64,000 bases of DNA from Pseudanabaena biceps (GTDB lineage: Bacteria; Cyanobacteriota; Cyanobacteriia; Pseudanabaenales; Pseudanabaenaceae): assembly GCA_013361095.1 (NCBI GenBank), contig JAATWA010000003.1:1-64000 (forward strand), read 5' to 3'. Below are positions 1 to 7,752 of this stretch, piece after piece. A program made the position numbers and the translations under genes. A model generated the notes under the pieces. It did not search any database and was not told the origin of the DNA. It saw nothing but the letters and a program-made list of their open reading frames with translations. Position 1 is the stretch's first letter. Each line of letters begins with the position of its first letter.

Positions 1-3000
1 CCTGTCTGCACTTGCGCTTTTAAGCCCACGTTCTCATCGGCAAGTTTTGTCATGAATTCGGTCATTGTCGGTTGATTGGCGGCGGCTTTAGCGATCGCTT
101 CTTTTAATTTCGGTACGATTTCATCGAGGTTAACAGCCTCTTTGACTCGTTCGGGGGATAGTCCATGCCAGATTTCGGGTAGTTTGACTGTGCTTTTAGA
201 GATCGCTAGATCTGCGTCTTTTTTGCTAGCGGATAGATTGATAGTTGCGGTGAATTCTGTGCCAATGGGCATATAGGCTGCGTCACTGTGGACAACACCA
301 ATATTTTTCCATTGCTCTTGTTCACGTACTTGAATTACTCTCTTGTCATAAATTGGACTCTCAGGATTGGACTCAATTGCTAGTCGGCAATTGCCTGATT
401 CGTTGGGCTGCCATTGTTTATCCTTTAGTTCATTGCTGTCGTATTGCAAGCCGATGACTTTGACTTTATCGACTTGTAGTTCTTGCAGTTGCGTGGTCAC
501 GATTTCGGTGAACATCTTGGCGGCGATCGCGCGGTTGTTGTTATGCCACAGGGCGGCGGCTCGGCTTTCGCGTTCGCTTTCTGGGATGGCGGCGCTTTGC
601 GCTTCTAGATACTTTTCGGCTGTGGCGAACATGTCTTTGACATCGTTTCTGGATATGCCAAGGTTAAAGTCGAGTTTTAAGTTCGCTAGTACTTTGCCAT
701 TTTCTAAACTCTTGCCATGTTTTTTAATTGTCTCTGGCGAGATTAGTCCGATATCAACTTTAGTTTCTTCATCAAGGATGGCTACAGCTTTGTAGGGATA
801 GTTGCTTTTAGTTTTCCAATCTTTATTTTGGGCAATCTGTATATCCACACTTTCGCCTTGTTTTGCCATGTCCCATATTGGTGATTTGCCTTCTGGATCG
901 GCTTGGCTGGGACTGACGATTTCGATGATGTTTCCTTTGGGTGAGGTGGCGACAATCGCGATTTCTTCTTCATGTTCTAGGCGATTGCGGGTGGCAACGG
1001 CTTTGGCGATTTGATGGCTATATTCTGTGGAGATCTCTTTTGCCCATGTTATATGCTCTGGGTTGAGTTTATCTTTGGGCATTAGATGATCGAATCGGTT
1101 GTAGTTGCGATCGCCGACTAGTTTATATTCGTGATGGATCTGGTTAGCTTGCTCTACCATCCAACCCACGGGATCTTGAGTGTTGGTTTTCAGTCCATGA
1201 TTGCCTAGATAGGCTTGGGTATTATCTTTGTCTTTGATCCATTCCACTTCCTTGAATTTGCCTATTTTTTGACAAAATTCAAATTCCTGTTCGTCAACTT
1301 TTCTGGCACTTTTGGGTGTATCAACTGCTCGTTGAAGATTAACTGCGGTTAGGGTTTCTAAGTCCCAGAGTAAGCGCTCGGTTTTGCCTAAGCCTGCTGC
1401 TATTGTTTTTTCCTGTTGGCTGCTATGTGGAACTTTTTGAGCGATTTCCCTAATTTCGCTAATGCGCGATCGCCAGTCATCGTTGGGGATTTTAAATTTA
1501 TGTTTGTCATTGAGATCTTCGGCAAGTACTTTTTGAAAGTGGTTGCCAATATTCTGTAAATAGCTGGCTCTGTCTTCTGGGGCTGTATTTTGCGTATCCC
1601 ACCGCAATGCTTCTAGTCTCATACCGAGGTTAGCGACTTTGCCTGTGGGGTTATCGGCAGCATTGATGGCAGCACTGGCTAAGTTCGGAAATCCATGCTC
1701 TTGGTCACGGGGAATTTTCTTTTCTTTTTCGACCTGTACGGGTTTGTTCTCAGGCAGGTTTTTGGTGATTATTTCTTGGATCAGCGTGGGATACTGCTCG
1801 ATCTCTTTTTTGGTTTGGGCTTGTTGTTCGGGGATTAGTTGACTGGGAATGATCCCTACGCGATCGCCGTCGAAGTCTATGACCAGTCGTTTGGCATCGT
1901 TGGGATGCATGTAGCAAATGCCTTTCTGCACGTAGGCTTCGGGGTCATTTTCGCGCAGGACTTTGAGGTTGTTGGTAAATACGTCAAAGTTGGCGGCGTT
2001 GGCGACGGGGCTGCGGTAAATGCCGACTTGTGCGCCATCGGGTAGTCCTTTAAAGCTAATTTCTCCTTCTTGTAGTTGGTTGTGGGGTTGGGCGATGCCG
2101 CTTGGGATGTATACGCCTCCTGTGGCGACATCTACCCATTCGCTTTGCATGAATTCTTGCAAGCGTTTGGTGATATCTTCCATTTCGAGGATTTGGCAAT
2201 GCCCACCGTCAATTAGATCGGCTTTTAAAACTTCGTACAGCCAATCTTTGTATTCTTTTTCTGGTGATGGGATTTGCTTTTTGTCGTTTGAGTTGACTAA
2301 ATCTGTTATTCCTAGTTCTTGGGCTAGTTCTGGTTCGATTAACTGTTTGATTTCTTCTTCTTCTGGTTCTTGACTTTTTTCAAGCCGTTTTTCGTGGCGA
2401 TCTATATATAGTTGGGCAATTTTTCGGGGATCTGCTTGGGCTTCGGCTAGGTTTTCGGCTTTGGCTTTCAGTTTTGGCAGTACGTCGGCTTGGACTCCTT
2501 CGGGGAAAAAGACTAGGGCTTGGGTTCCCAGTTTTTGTTCGGTAAATCTCGCATCTTCTTTTCTTGACCAGAATAGGTTGACTTCATGAATTCCCGTAGT
2601 GGTGGTTTTACCGTCGCCTTTGATGCTGGATTTGGCGACGATGGCATCGACTTCTAGGGCTTGACAGAGTACGCTGCTCCGACATGTGCCTTTGAAAATC
2701 CCTTCCCATTCGGGGACTCCTGCCCGAAATTGAAATGGACGGTTTGGTTCGGCTTCTAGTTCTGTGGCTAATTCGGTGGAAATTAGGCTGTAGCAGTCTC
2801 CGAGTTTGCTGGCGATCGCTCCCATTGCTTTGTCGCTGATGGTGATGCCATTGCTGAGGGTAATGGATTGTTTGCCCCAGTCGGCAGTGTATTGGCTAGT
2901 TTCAGGATCGCGGCTAAGGGTTTCGTCGTCGATAATTAGGATGCGCGATTTCTCTTTAAATATTGATTTCTTTGCATCGGATATTGGCAAGCTGCCATAG

Positions 3001-3284
3001 GCGACGGCATCGCTATGGTTGGTGAAGATTTCTTGGCTTACTTTTTCGGCTATGGAGCGATCTGAAAAGTAGGCGGTTCTACCGCTGGCAAGGATGATAT
3101 GCATTCCTTGCTCTTTGAGGTTTTCTATGTCTCGTTCGGTTATGCCGTCGTACATTCTGCCGATGGCAAGTTTGGTTGAGTCTAGTTCGTTGCCAAACTT
3201 TTGTTCGAGGTATGTATTCTCAACGCTTTTAGGCGGTAGTGGTAATTCTTTCCCCGTTTTAATATTGATCTGTCTGAATTCCAT
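1..3284 (-). CDS. Large DPBB RNA-polymerase-like protein (QDE-1/YonO type), C-terminus off window
   Basis: An open frame runs without a stop from the ATG at 3284 to base 1, giving at least 1094 residues. Residues 470-474 are DFDGD, the metal-binding signature of two-barrel RNA polymerases. It is followed by VGIIP and an EQQAQ stretch that parallels the region after NADFDGD in beta-prime. Near 162-225 the order GD-x5-IS, ELA, PFQFRAG, EGIFKGT, RSS, EVDAIVAKSSIKG matches the first barrel of eukaryotic RdRPs and QDE-1-like proteins, with K199, K218 and K223 as candidate catalytic lysines. Downstream, ADNPTGKVANL resembles the post-motif NSTG-I-AN segment of RdRPs. The C-terminal part is Lys/Glu-rich and probably coiled-coil. 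These are motif matches read by eye; the fold assignment is inference. The template (DNA or RNA) and role are unknown. No strong Shine-Dalgarno precedes the start. Confidence 0.72.
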   Translation of the reverse strand, partial: MEFRQINIKTGKELPLPPKSVENTYLEQKFGNELDSTKLAIGRMYDGITERDIENLKEQGMHIILASGRTAYFSDRSIAEKVSQEIFTNHSDAVAYGSLPISDAKKSIFKEKSRILIIDDETLSRDPETSQYTADWGKQSITLSNGITISDKAMGAIASKLGDCYSLISTELATELEAEPNRPFQFRAGVPEWEGIFKGTCRSSVLCQALEVDAIVAKSSIKGDGKTTTTGIHEVNLFWSRKEDARFTEQKLGTQALVFFPEGVQADVLPKLKAKAENLAEAQADPRKIAQLYIDRHEKRLEKSQEPEEEEIKQLIEPELAQELGITDLVNSNDKKQIPSPEKEYKDWLYEVLKADLIDGGHCQILEMEDITKRLQEFMQSEWVDVATGGVYIPSGIAQPHNQLQEGEISFKGLPDGAQVGIYRSPVANAANFDVFTNNLKVLRENDPEAYVQKGICYMHPNDAKRLVIDFDGDRVGIIPSQLIPEQQAQTKKEIEQYPTLIQEIITKNLPENKPVQVEKEKKIPRDQEHGFPNLASAAINAADNPTGKVANLGMRLEALRWDTQNTAPEDRASYLQNIGNHFQKVLAEDLNDKHKFKIPNDDWRSRISEIREIAQKVPHSSQQEKTIAAGLGKTERLLWDLETLTAVNLQRAVDTPKSARKVDEQEFEFCQKIGKFKEVEWIKDKDNTQAYLGNHGLKTNTQDPVGWMVEQANQIHHEYKLVGDRNYNRFDHLMPKDKLNPEHITWAKEISTEYSHQIAKAVATRNRLEHEEEIAIVATSPKGNIIEIVSPSQADPEGKSPIWDMAKQGESVDIQIAQNKDWKTKSNYPYKAVAILDEETKVDIGLISPETIKKHGKSLENGKVLANLKLDFNLGISRNDVKDMFATAEKYLEAQSAAIPESERESRAAALWHNNNRAIAAKMFTEIVTTQLQELQVDKVKVIGLQYDSNELKDKQWQPNESGNCRLAIESNPESPIYDKRVIQVREQEQWKNIGVVHSDAAYMPIGTEFTATINLSASKKDADLAISKSTVKLPEIWHGLSPERVKEAVNLDEIVPKLKEAIAKAAANQPTMTEFMTKLADENVGLKAQVQT

Positions 3285-3318
3285 GTCTTAAAAAATCTTG
3301 CAGTTAAATCTTTTAGGA

Positions 3319-3353
3319 ATGTCTGTTCGAGCGAATTACGCCCGAACAGACAT
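3319..3353. repeat. 11-bp perfect inverted repeat upstream of the polymerase-like gene
   Basis: ATGTCTGTTCG and CGAACAGACAT are separated by 13 bases, between the small ORF ending at 3394 and the start codon at 3284 on the minus strand. It could be an operator or a transcript hairpin controlling the polymerase-like gene. No T-run follows directly, so it is not a convincing terminator. Confidence 0.6.
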
Positions 3354-3393
3354 CGAGGCTTTGATATTCCCTATTCTGTGAATGCGATGAATA

Positions 3394-3585
3394 TCAAAAA
3401 TCAATTTGGTTGTCGTGTTGTTTTGTCGTTTTTGCTTTTTTTCTGCGCTTGGGCTGTTCTGTTTGGGGTGGCAGTGAGTACGCTGATTCGTATGTTTCGA
3501 GATCGTCTGTGTCTGCTAATCCTTCGCTCAGTAGTTCTTCGTAGGTGTATCCGCGATCAATATATTCTTGTATATTTTTCTTCAT
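3394..3585 (-). CDS. Small charged hypothetical protein (63 aa)
   Basis: A 63-residue protein: an acidic helical N-terminal half (EYIDRGYTYEELLSEGLADTD) and a basic tail (PKRRKKAKTTKQ). It lies about 110 bp upstream of the polymerase-like gene on the same strand, with the 11-bp inverted repeat between them, so the two may be co-transcribed. The charged, low-hydrophobic composition looks like a real protein, unlike the overlapping plus-strand frame, which is hydrophobic and cysteine-rich. Function unknown. Confidence 0.5.
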   Translation of the reverse strand: MKKNIQEYIDRGYTYEELLSEGLADTDDLETYESAYSLPPQTEQPKRRKKAKTTKQHDNQIDF

Positions 3586-3758
3586 ATTTCTTGATTTTTC
3601 TGGGTTTCAGAGCAACATGCTTTGTATTTCAGCGCCGATTTGCAATCTATTATTTAAGACTATTTATGGATTTTAAACCATTACAAATCTTTCTTTCTAA
3701 TATTTTAGAATTGTATTTTTTTTGTAAACTGAAGGCGACACATTTTCTAGTGAGCAGA

Positions 3759-3770
3759 GTGAGATCTCAC
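3759..3770. repeat. 12-bp perfect palindrome GTGAGATCTCAC
   Basis: A 12-bp palindrome about 80 bp upstream of the hydrolase gene at 3851. It could be an operator, but no promoter was recognised beside it. The rest of 3586-3850 is AT-rich and shows no convincing gene. Confidence 0.35.
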
Positions 3771-3850
3771 AAGCGATCCGCGCAAGTATCTCCCCTATTC
3801 CTTTCGGACTAATTTCTCAGGAAACCGCACCACGTATCCAGTGTACATTT

Positions 3851-4681
3851 ATGCGTCATTTGCCATTAAGAAAACTACTTATTGGGGAGCTTAGCTGGAA
3901 AAGACTGCTGAGATCGGTGCTGTTTATTTATACCTTTTTTGCGCTTTATATCTTTTTTCGAGCAGATAGCATGATTTTTTTGCCTCAGGCTACTAGCTAT
4001 CAAGATAATACAGATATTATTAAAATTCCTGTCAGCGATACCGAACGGATATCAGCAACATACTTGCCTAATGCTGGTTCTAGGTACACTTTGCTCTACA
4101 TCCATGGTAATGCAGAAGATCTTGGTGATATTCGCCCCTTGTTAGAGCGCTTTCATAACTGGGGATTTAGTGTTTTTGCTTATGACTATCGGGGTTACGG
4201 AACCAGCGACGGTAAACCAACCGAGGATAATGCATACCAAGATGCTGATGATGCTTACAGGTATCTGACTCAACAACTCAAAATCCCTTCCGAGCAGATT
4301 ATTCTCTATGGTCGATCGGTAGGAGGAGGATCGGCGACTGAACTCGCAACTCGGCATTCTGTTGCTGGTTTGATTCTAGAGAGTACATTTACATCTGCAT
4401 TTCGAGTCGTTGTGCCATTTCCCTTACTCCCTTTTGACAAGTTCTCTAACCTTGACAAACTTAGAAAAATTCGTTGCCCTGTTCTTGTAATGCATGGTCA
4501 AGCTGACCAAACGATTCCTATTGAGCATGGTCAAACTCTTTACGGAGCTGCGTCAGAACCAAAAATGTCTTTCTGGTTAGCAGGGGCAGGACATGATGAT
4601 TTTACTTGGGTAGCAGGTGAACGCCATCGACAAACTCTATTGTCTTTTGTGCAACTTATCGAAACACATCCCCACAAGTAA
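3851..4681 (+). CDS. Membrane-anchored alpha/beta hydrolase
   Basis: A 276-aa serine hydrolase of the YfhR/BEM46-like type. Residues about 20-37 form one transmembrane segment, so the catalytic domain is membrane-tethered. The oxyanion-type HGN motif is at 85-87, the nucleophile elbow GRSVGG has Ser156, and Asp219 (GQADQT) and His248 (GAGHDD) complete a plausible triad. Length is normal for the family. Substrate unknown; family members are esterases or thioesterase-like enzymes. It ends just inside the decayed hsdM fragment on the other strand and has no clear operon partner. Confidence 0.85.
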   Translation: MRHLPLRKLLIGELSWKRLLRSVLFIYTFFALYIFFRADSMIFLPQATSYQDNTDIIKIPVSDTERISATYLPNAGSRYTLLYIHGNAEDLGDIRPLLERFHNWGFSVFAYDYRGYGTSDGKPTEDNAYQDADDAYRYLTQQLKIPSEQIILYGRSVGGGSATELATRHSVAGLILESTFTSAFRVVVPFPLLPFDKFSNLDKLRKIRCPVLVMHGQADQTIPIEHGQTLYGAASEPKMSFWLAGAGHDDFTWVAGERHRQTLLSFVQLIETHPHK

Positions 4682-4895
4682 GTGGCATCATGAAATGTGC
4701 AAGATAACCAACCGTTGACGCGGATTTCTTAATGCGATTTGCCCTGTTTTTTTCTAACGTATGTAGCTCATTAAGTCGCTTTAAAAATAGCAAATAAGTA
4801 ATCTGTTCAATCACCTCAAGCGGGTTCGATATCCCGCCCGACAAAAAAGCATCCCAAATGCGATCGATTTGACTCTTAATTTCCCCTGAGATCAT
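4656..4895 (-). pseudogene. hsdM: Broken hsdM (type I restriction methylase, N-terminal fragment)
   Basis: The first ~56 residues (MISGEIKSQIDRIWDAF..., SNPLEVIEQITYLLFLKRL) are the classic HsdM N-terminal domain that contacts HsdS. After that the frame runs into unrelated sequence and stops, so the methyltransferase domain (family length about 500 aa) is missing. This is a remnant left beside the parA cassettes. A YhcG-like gene and an hsdS 5' fragment survive at 33373-34473, so the two may derive from one dismantled type I locus. Confidence 0.75.
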
Positions 4896-4951
4896 AGTTT
4901 GCCTGTCTTATCCGATTGACCCTAAAAATTCTGGGTGATTAACAGTTTTAC

Positions 4952-5399
4952 CCCCTTTAGACAGCATTTAGCCTTTCAGCTTTGGAAATCCATGCAACGC
5001 CCACCCAACAATTTAACCAATTTACAAAAGTAGTCATTTAGTCTTGACGACATAACTTATTAGCAATAAGACTTCATAACATTAAAACCTGAATACATAA
5101 AAGAAACATAATACAAATACTAACTGTCATCTCCTTGTCTCGTAGTCAAGGCAAAACGACAACAAGTTTTTTTAGGTTTGACCTTAGCTAGTCTAGGCTT
5201 TAAGGCACTTTGGATAGATGGCGACCCACAGCATAACCTCTCACTGTACGGGCGATCGCCCCATCAAAACGATGAGCCAACCTTGCTAGAATGCATCACT
5301 GGACAAGTCCAACCCATCGATGCTATTTACCCAACCGACTGGGAAAACCGCGCAGGCGTGGGAATCGTAAACCTTGCATCCTTCATGTGGTGCGCGTAA
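4952..5399 (+). pseudogene. Decayed parA cassette, copy 1 (promoter region plus 5' half of parA)
   Basis: This closely matches the upstream region and first ~240 bp of the intact parA at 32036. The start codon is ATA (5112-5114) instead of ATG. The T-tract that has nine T in the intact gene has seven here, which shifts the frame to an early stop. Similarity to parA ends near 5349 (GGGAAAACC); a different tail follows, ending in a segment shared with 31800-31878. The TTGACG -35 is retained and the -10 reads TAAGAC. Confidence 0.8.
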
Positions 5400-5452
5400 G
5401 TTGAACCGTCACCACTATCGATCACAAAAAAGGAAACACATGATCGTTAACA

Positions 5453-5692
5453 CCCTTTAGACAGCATTTAGCCTTTCAGCTTTGGAAATCCATGCAACGC
5501 CCACCCAACAATTTAACCAATTTACAAAAAGTAGTCATTTAGTCTTGACGACATAACTTATTAGCAACAAGATTTCATGACATTAAAATTTGAATACATA
5601 AAAGAAACATAATGCAAATACTAACTGTCGTCTCCTTGTCTGGTGGTCAAGGCAAAACGACAACAAGTTTTTTTTAGGCTTGACCTTAGCTA
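5453..5692 (+). pseudogene. Decayed parA cassette, copy 2, cut by MITE-A (left half)
   Basis: This repeats the same upstream region about 501 bp after copy 1. The ATG at 5612 is intact and the codons match the functional gene up to the T-tract. The tract has eight T instead of nine, making AGT TTT TTT TAG, an immediate stop. The copy is broken at TAGCTA (5687-5692), where the 170-bp MITE begins. The matching right half starts with TAGCTA at 31705. Confidence 0.8.
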
Positions 5693-5862
5693 GGGGTGCA
5701 ATCAGGATAGCTGTAATTTAGTGCCACGAAAGCTGGAAATGCCTGATTCTACGTGCTTCCTTCAATGGGATTTGTATAGAAAATGGTTACTTCTAAAACC
5801 TGTGTCAGGTAAAGGCTTCAGGAGTTGGTGGCACTGTTTTACACTTATCCTGATTACATGCC
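5693..5862 (+). mobile_element. MITE-A copy 1 (170 bp)
   Basis: The left end (GGGGTGCAATCAGGATAG...) and the reverse complement of the right end (GGCATGTAATCAGGATAA...) form imperfect terminal inverted repeats of about 34 bp that finish in AGTGCCAC. By eye the 170 bp are identical to 28571-28740 and 31535-31704. There is no transposase, and the short frame across it looks like chance. It interrupts parA copy 2 on the left; the right flank is an unrelated gene end, so the two sides do not carry a matching duplication. Confidence 0.85.
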
Positions 5863-6045
5863 TACTATCCCGCTTTGCAGCCCGAATTAGAGTTATGGGA
5901 ACCCACAGAAACACCCATAGAGATGACTCAAGCCACTTACAGAGAGCTACATGAGTTACTGCATGGGTTAGCTGCCGATCTGCCATTTAACCAGAAAGTT
6001 AAGGCGGCTTTGCAACGTCTTGAGACTGTGAAAATTATTAGCTAG
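5863..6045 (+). pseudogene. C-terminal gene fragment truncated by MITE-A
   Basis: A frame open from the MITE edge encodes 60 residues (start YYPALQPELELWEP, end LQRLETVKIIS) and stops at TAG 6043-6045. The protein-like sequence (helical, Glu/Leu-rich) with no start codon suggests the last part of a longer gene whose 5' portion was lost at the MITE junction. I do not recognise the family. Confidence 0.45.
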
Positions 6046-6099
6046 ACTGTATTTGAGGGCTATCTTACAGGTTTAAAAACGTATCCTGTAGCTATCCCT

Positions 6100-6524
6100 G
6101 ATACGCTTGGATTTTCGGCACAGTAAATTTATGGAAATAATTCGATGGATGCGCGTCATCCTGTCCAGTATTTTTATACTGCTTGGCTTGGGATTCGGGA
6201 CATACTTTTATATCAAGGAGCATCCAATCACATCCATCGATCCGCAAGGGTGCATCGTCAGATTATCGCCAGCCGATGACTTTACAATTATTCCTTTTGG
6301 CGATCGGCGTTGTCCTAAATCACTAGACTAACCCTTTCAGCAATGGGACAAAATTTAGCTGCAACAAAGTAAGACAAAAAAATCTGCGTGAGCGATCGCT
6401 AGATTTTTTTTAACAGAAGGGGAATCCAAAGGGGGTGTCCCCTTTTGGCAAGCGGTCGTGTTGCTGTCGGATAAAAAATAAACGGTAGTGCAATTTATTG
6501 TCCGACAAGCAACATAGCTTGCAA
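6100..6524. repeat. Left arm of ~425-bp inverted duplication
   Basis: This segment reappears inverted at about 7328-7752 with only scattered differences. It contains the 66-aa membrane-protein gene, a stretch with GCGATCGC, and most of an oriT-like module. The arms enclose about 800 bp containing an 11-bp phased repeat array and a fragment of the translocase gene, so the whole 6100-7752 block is a large imperfect palindrome. Confidence 0.85.
6131..6331 (+). CDS. Small single-pass membrane protein, copy 1 (66 aa)
   Basis: The ATG at 6131 is chosen because it is the one shared with the inverted copy at 7717. The product has one N-terminal transmembrane segment (about residues 8-26) and a short outer domain with two cysteines (GCIVRLSPADDF, DRRCPK). 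The protein is identical to that encoded at 7517-7717 and similar in layout to the 63-aa protein at 17922-18113. Function unknown; the two cysteines could form a disulfide outside the cytoplasm. Confidence 0.55.
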   Translation: MEIIRWMRVILSSIFILLGLGFGTYFYIKEHPITSIDPQGCIVRLSPADDFTIIPFGDRRCPKSLD

Positions 6525-6561
6525 GCTATTTTACGCAGCCTTCAAACCACGCAAACTCGTT
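6425..6561. other. oriT-like module, copy 1
   Basis: Order of elements: a G-rich hairpin (CCAAAGGGG / CCCCTTTTGG, 6426-6449), GGCAAGC, an inverted repeat (GTTGCTGTCGGA near 6460 against TCCGACAAGCAAC at 6501-6513), CATAGCTTGC, then GCAAACTCGTT at 6551-6561. The same order occurs inverted at 7287-7425 and upstream of mobC at 62899-63027. The position beside mobC is why I read it as a transfer origin; a nick site cannot be assigned. Confidence 0.5.
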
Positions 6562-6580
6562 GTAGAGATAGTATCGGTCA

Positions 6581-6657
6581 GTACAACTTTGGTACAACTC
6601 GGGTACAGTTTTATACTAAAGCTAGTACAACTCAGGTACAACTTGAGTACAGCTCTG
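6581..6657. repeat. Seven tandem 11-bp units, GTACAACT type
   Basis: Exact 11-bp steps: GTACAACTTTG, GTACAACTCGG, GTACAGTTTTA, a degenerate TACTAAAGCTA, GTACAACTCAG, GTACAACTTGA, GTACAGCTCTG. The spacing keeps each unit on nearly the same face of the helix. This suggests cooperative protein binding, as at plasmid iterons or RHH-type centromeres. It follows directly after GCAAACTCGTT of oriT-like copy 1. Confidence 0.7.
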
Positions 6658-6734
6658 CACCAGAGCTGTAACAGCAGATAAACACATTAGGACTTATTCG
6701 CATCCTACAAAAAATTAATCTGTTAAGGCGATCG

Positions 6735-6866
6735 CTAACTTGCAGAAAACTCCAAAGCATCATCCGCACCGCGAACAATCCCATAACCTTTGTCAGCCAA
6801 CCATCGAAAATACTCCCTAATCTCACTAACAGGACTATCACGGAATAAACGGACACTAGACTTAAT
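6735..6866 (-). pseudogene. Fragment of a second FtsK-like translocase gene (C-terminal end)
   Basis: 43 codons (IKSSVRLFRDSPVSEIREYF...GADDALEFSAS, stop 6735-6737) correspond to the last 43 residues of the translocase at 7722-9359. The rest of the gene is absent, and upstream sequence goes straight into the repeat region. It is evidence of an earlier duplication or plasmid fusion within the palindromic block. Confidence 0.65.
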
Positions 6867-6977
6867 CTAACTAACCTCTCTTCACTGCCGTACATTTCCA
6901 ACGTGGCGTATATCAACTGCAAAAAAACTTGATTTTTTTTTGCGGGGAAGCGAAAAGAGATGTCCCCTGAAACAGTA

Positions 6978-7296
6978 CAAACTCGTTCGCAAAAAGTTAT
7001 AGGGAGTTCATAGATTCTTTGTAGACTCCATGTAGACATTGAATAGAAAGCTGTAGTTCTTTGTTCGTTTTAGGGATAACTATTTGTTGACTTTCAGTAA
7101 ATTTTTGATTGATTGTTGATAGGCTTTCTGTAGTCCCTGCGTAGATTATTAGTAGTCCTTGCGTAGATTAATCATAAATTTTGAGTAGACCGTCAGTAGT
7201 CTATAAATAGACTGCGGATAGATATTGGTTAGACTCTCTGTATACTCTCCTGTAGTCGTTCTGTATATTAGTAGTAACTTTTTGCGAACGAGTTTG
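6978..7296. repeat. Phased 11-bp TAG-array inside a 22-bp perfect inverted repeat
   Basis: The 22-bp arms (6978-6999 and 7275-7296, core CTCGTTCGCAAAAAG) are perfectly inverted. Between them, units beginning TAG repeat at 11 bp: five from 7011 to about 7064, then about fourteen from 7120 to 7274 (for example TAGTCCCTGCG, TAGATTATTAG, TAGTCCTTGCG, TAGACCGTCAG), with only single-base slips. The unit is degenerate except for TAG at the start and often G at the end. Likely a centromere (parS-like) or iteron origin. Because 11 is not a multiple of 3, TAG stops fall in all three frames, so it is non-coding on this strand. Confidence 0.75.
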
Positions 7297-7425
7297 CACC
7301 GTTTGAGGGGTGTGCGGGGTTTGGAGCAAGCTATGTTGCTTGTCGGACAAGAAATCGCGCTATCGCTTAATTTTTGTTCGACAGCAACACGACCACTTGC
7401 CAAAAGGGGACACCCCCTTTGGATT
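7287..7425. other. oriT-like module, copy 2 (inverted)
   Basis: Reverse-complement layout of copy 1: AACGAGTTTGC at 7287-7297, GCAAGCTATG, a dyad built on TTGCTTGTCGGACAA and its partner TCGACAGCAAC, then CTTGCC and the G-rich hairpin up to 7425. Together with copy 1 it places two opposed oriT-like modules around the phased array. Confidence 0.5.
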
Positions 7426-7752
7426 CCCCCTCTGTTAAAAAAAATCTAGCGATCGCTCACGCAGATTTTTTTGTCTTACTTTGTTGCAGCTAAATTTTGT
7501 CCCATTGCTGAAAGGGTTAGTCTAGTGATTTAGGACAACGCCGATCGCCAAAAGGAATAATTGTAAAGTCATCGGCTGGCGATAATCTGACGATGCACCC
7601 TTGCGGATCGATGGATGTGATTGGATGCTCCTTGATATAAAAGTATGTCCCGAATCCCAAGCCAAGCAGTATAAAAATACTGGACAGGATGACGCGCATC
7701 CATCGAATTATTTCCATAAATTTACTGTACAGAAAATTCAAGCGTATCAGCT
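7328..7752. repeat. Right arm of ~425-bp inverted duplication
   Basis: Inverted match of 6100-6524. Its outer edge overlaps the 3' end of the translocase gene (stop at 7722), so the last codons of that gene lie inside the duplicated DNA. Confidence 0.85.
7517..7717 (-). CDS. Small single-pass membrane protein, copy 2 (66 aa)
   Basis: The protein is identical to the 6131-6331 product and encoded in the opposite arm of the inverted duplication. The ATG at 7717 lies only a few bases downstream of the translocase stop (7722), so it could be read as the last gene of that minus-strand operon. The longer frame starting at 7828 overlaps the translocase and is rejected. Confidence 0.55.
   Translation of the reverse strand: MEIIRWMRVILSSIFILLGLGFGTYFYIKEHPITSIDPQGCIVRLSPADDFTIIPFGDRRCPKSLD

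Noticed and set aside
367..795. 142-aa plus-strand frame (and several others within 1-3280)
   Set aside because: These lie opposite the long polymerase-like frame; the Ser/Cys/Leu-rich composition is typical of antisense shadows.
3094..3291. HAD-phosphatase-like phrase (NLKEQGMHIILASGR) near residue 55 of the polymerase-like protein
   Set aside because: The N-terminal DxD nucleophile motif of HAD enzymes is missing, so it is not called as a separate domain.
3378..3812. 144-aa hydrophobic plus-strand frame
   Set aside because: Overlaps the better-looking charged minus-strand gene and is cysteine/arginine/phenylalanine-rich without a recognisable layout.
5721..5954. MPRKLEMPDSTCF... frame, present in all three MITE-A copies
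   Set aside because: It spans MITE termini and continues into three different flanks; chance frame in a non-coding element.
6978..7296. CRISPR array
   Set aside because: Unit is only 11 bp and degenerate, with no spacers and no cas genes.
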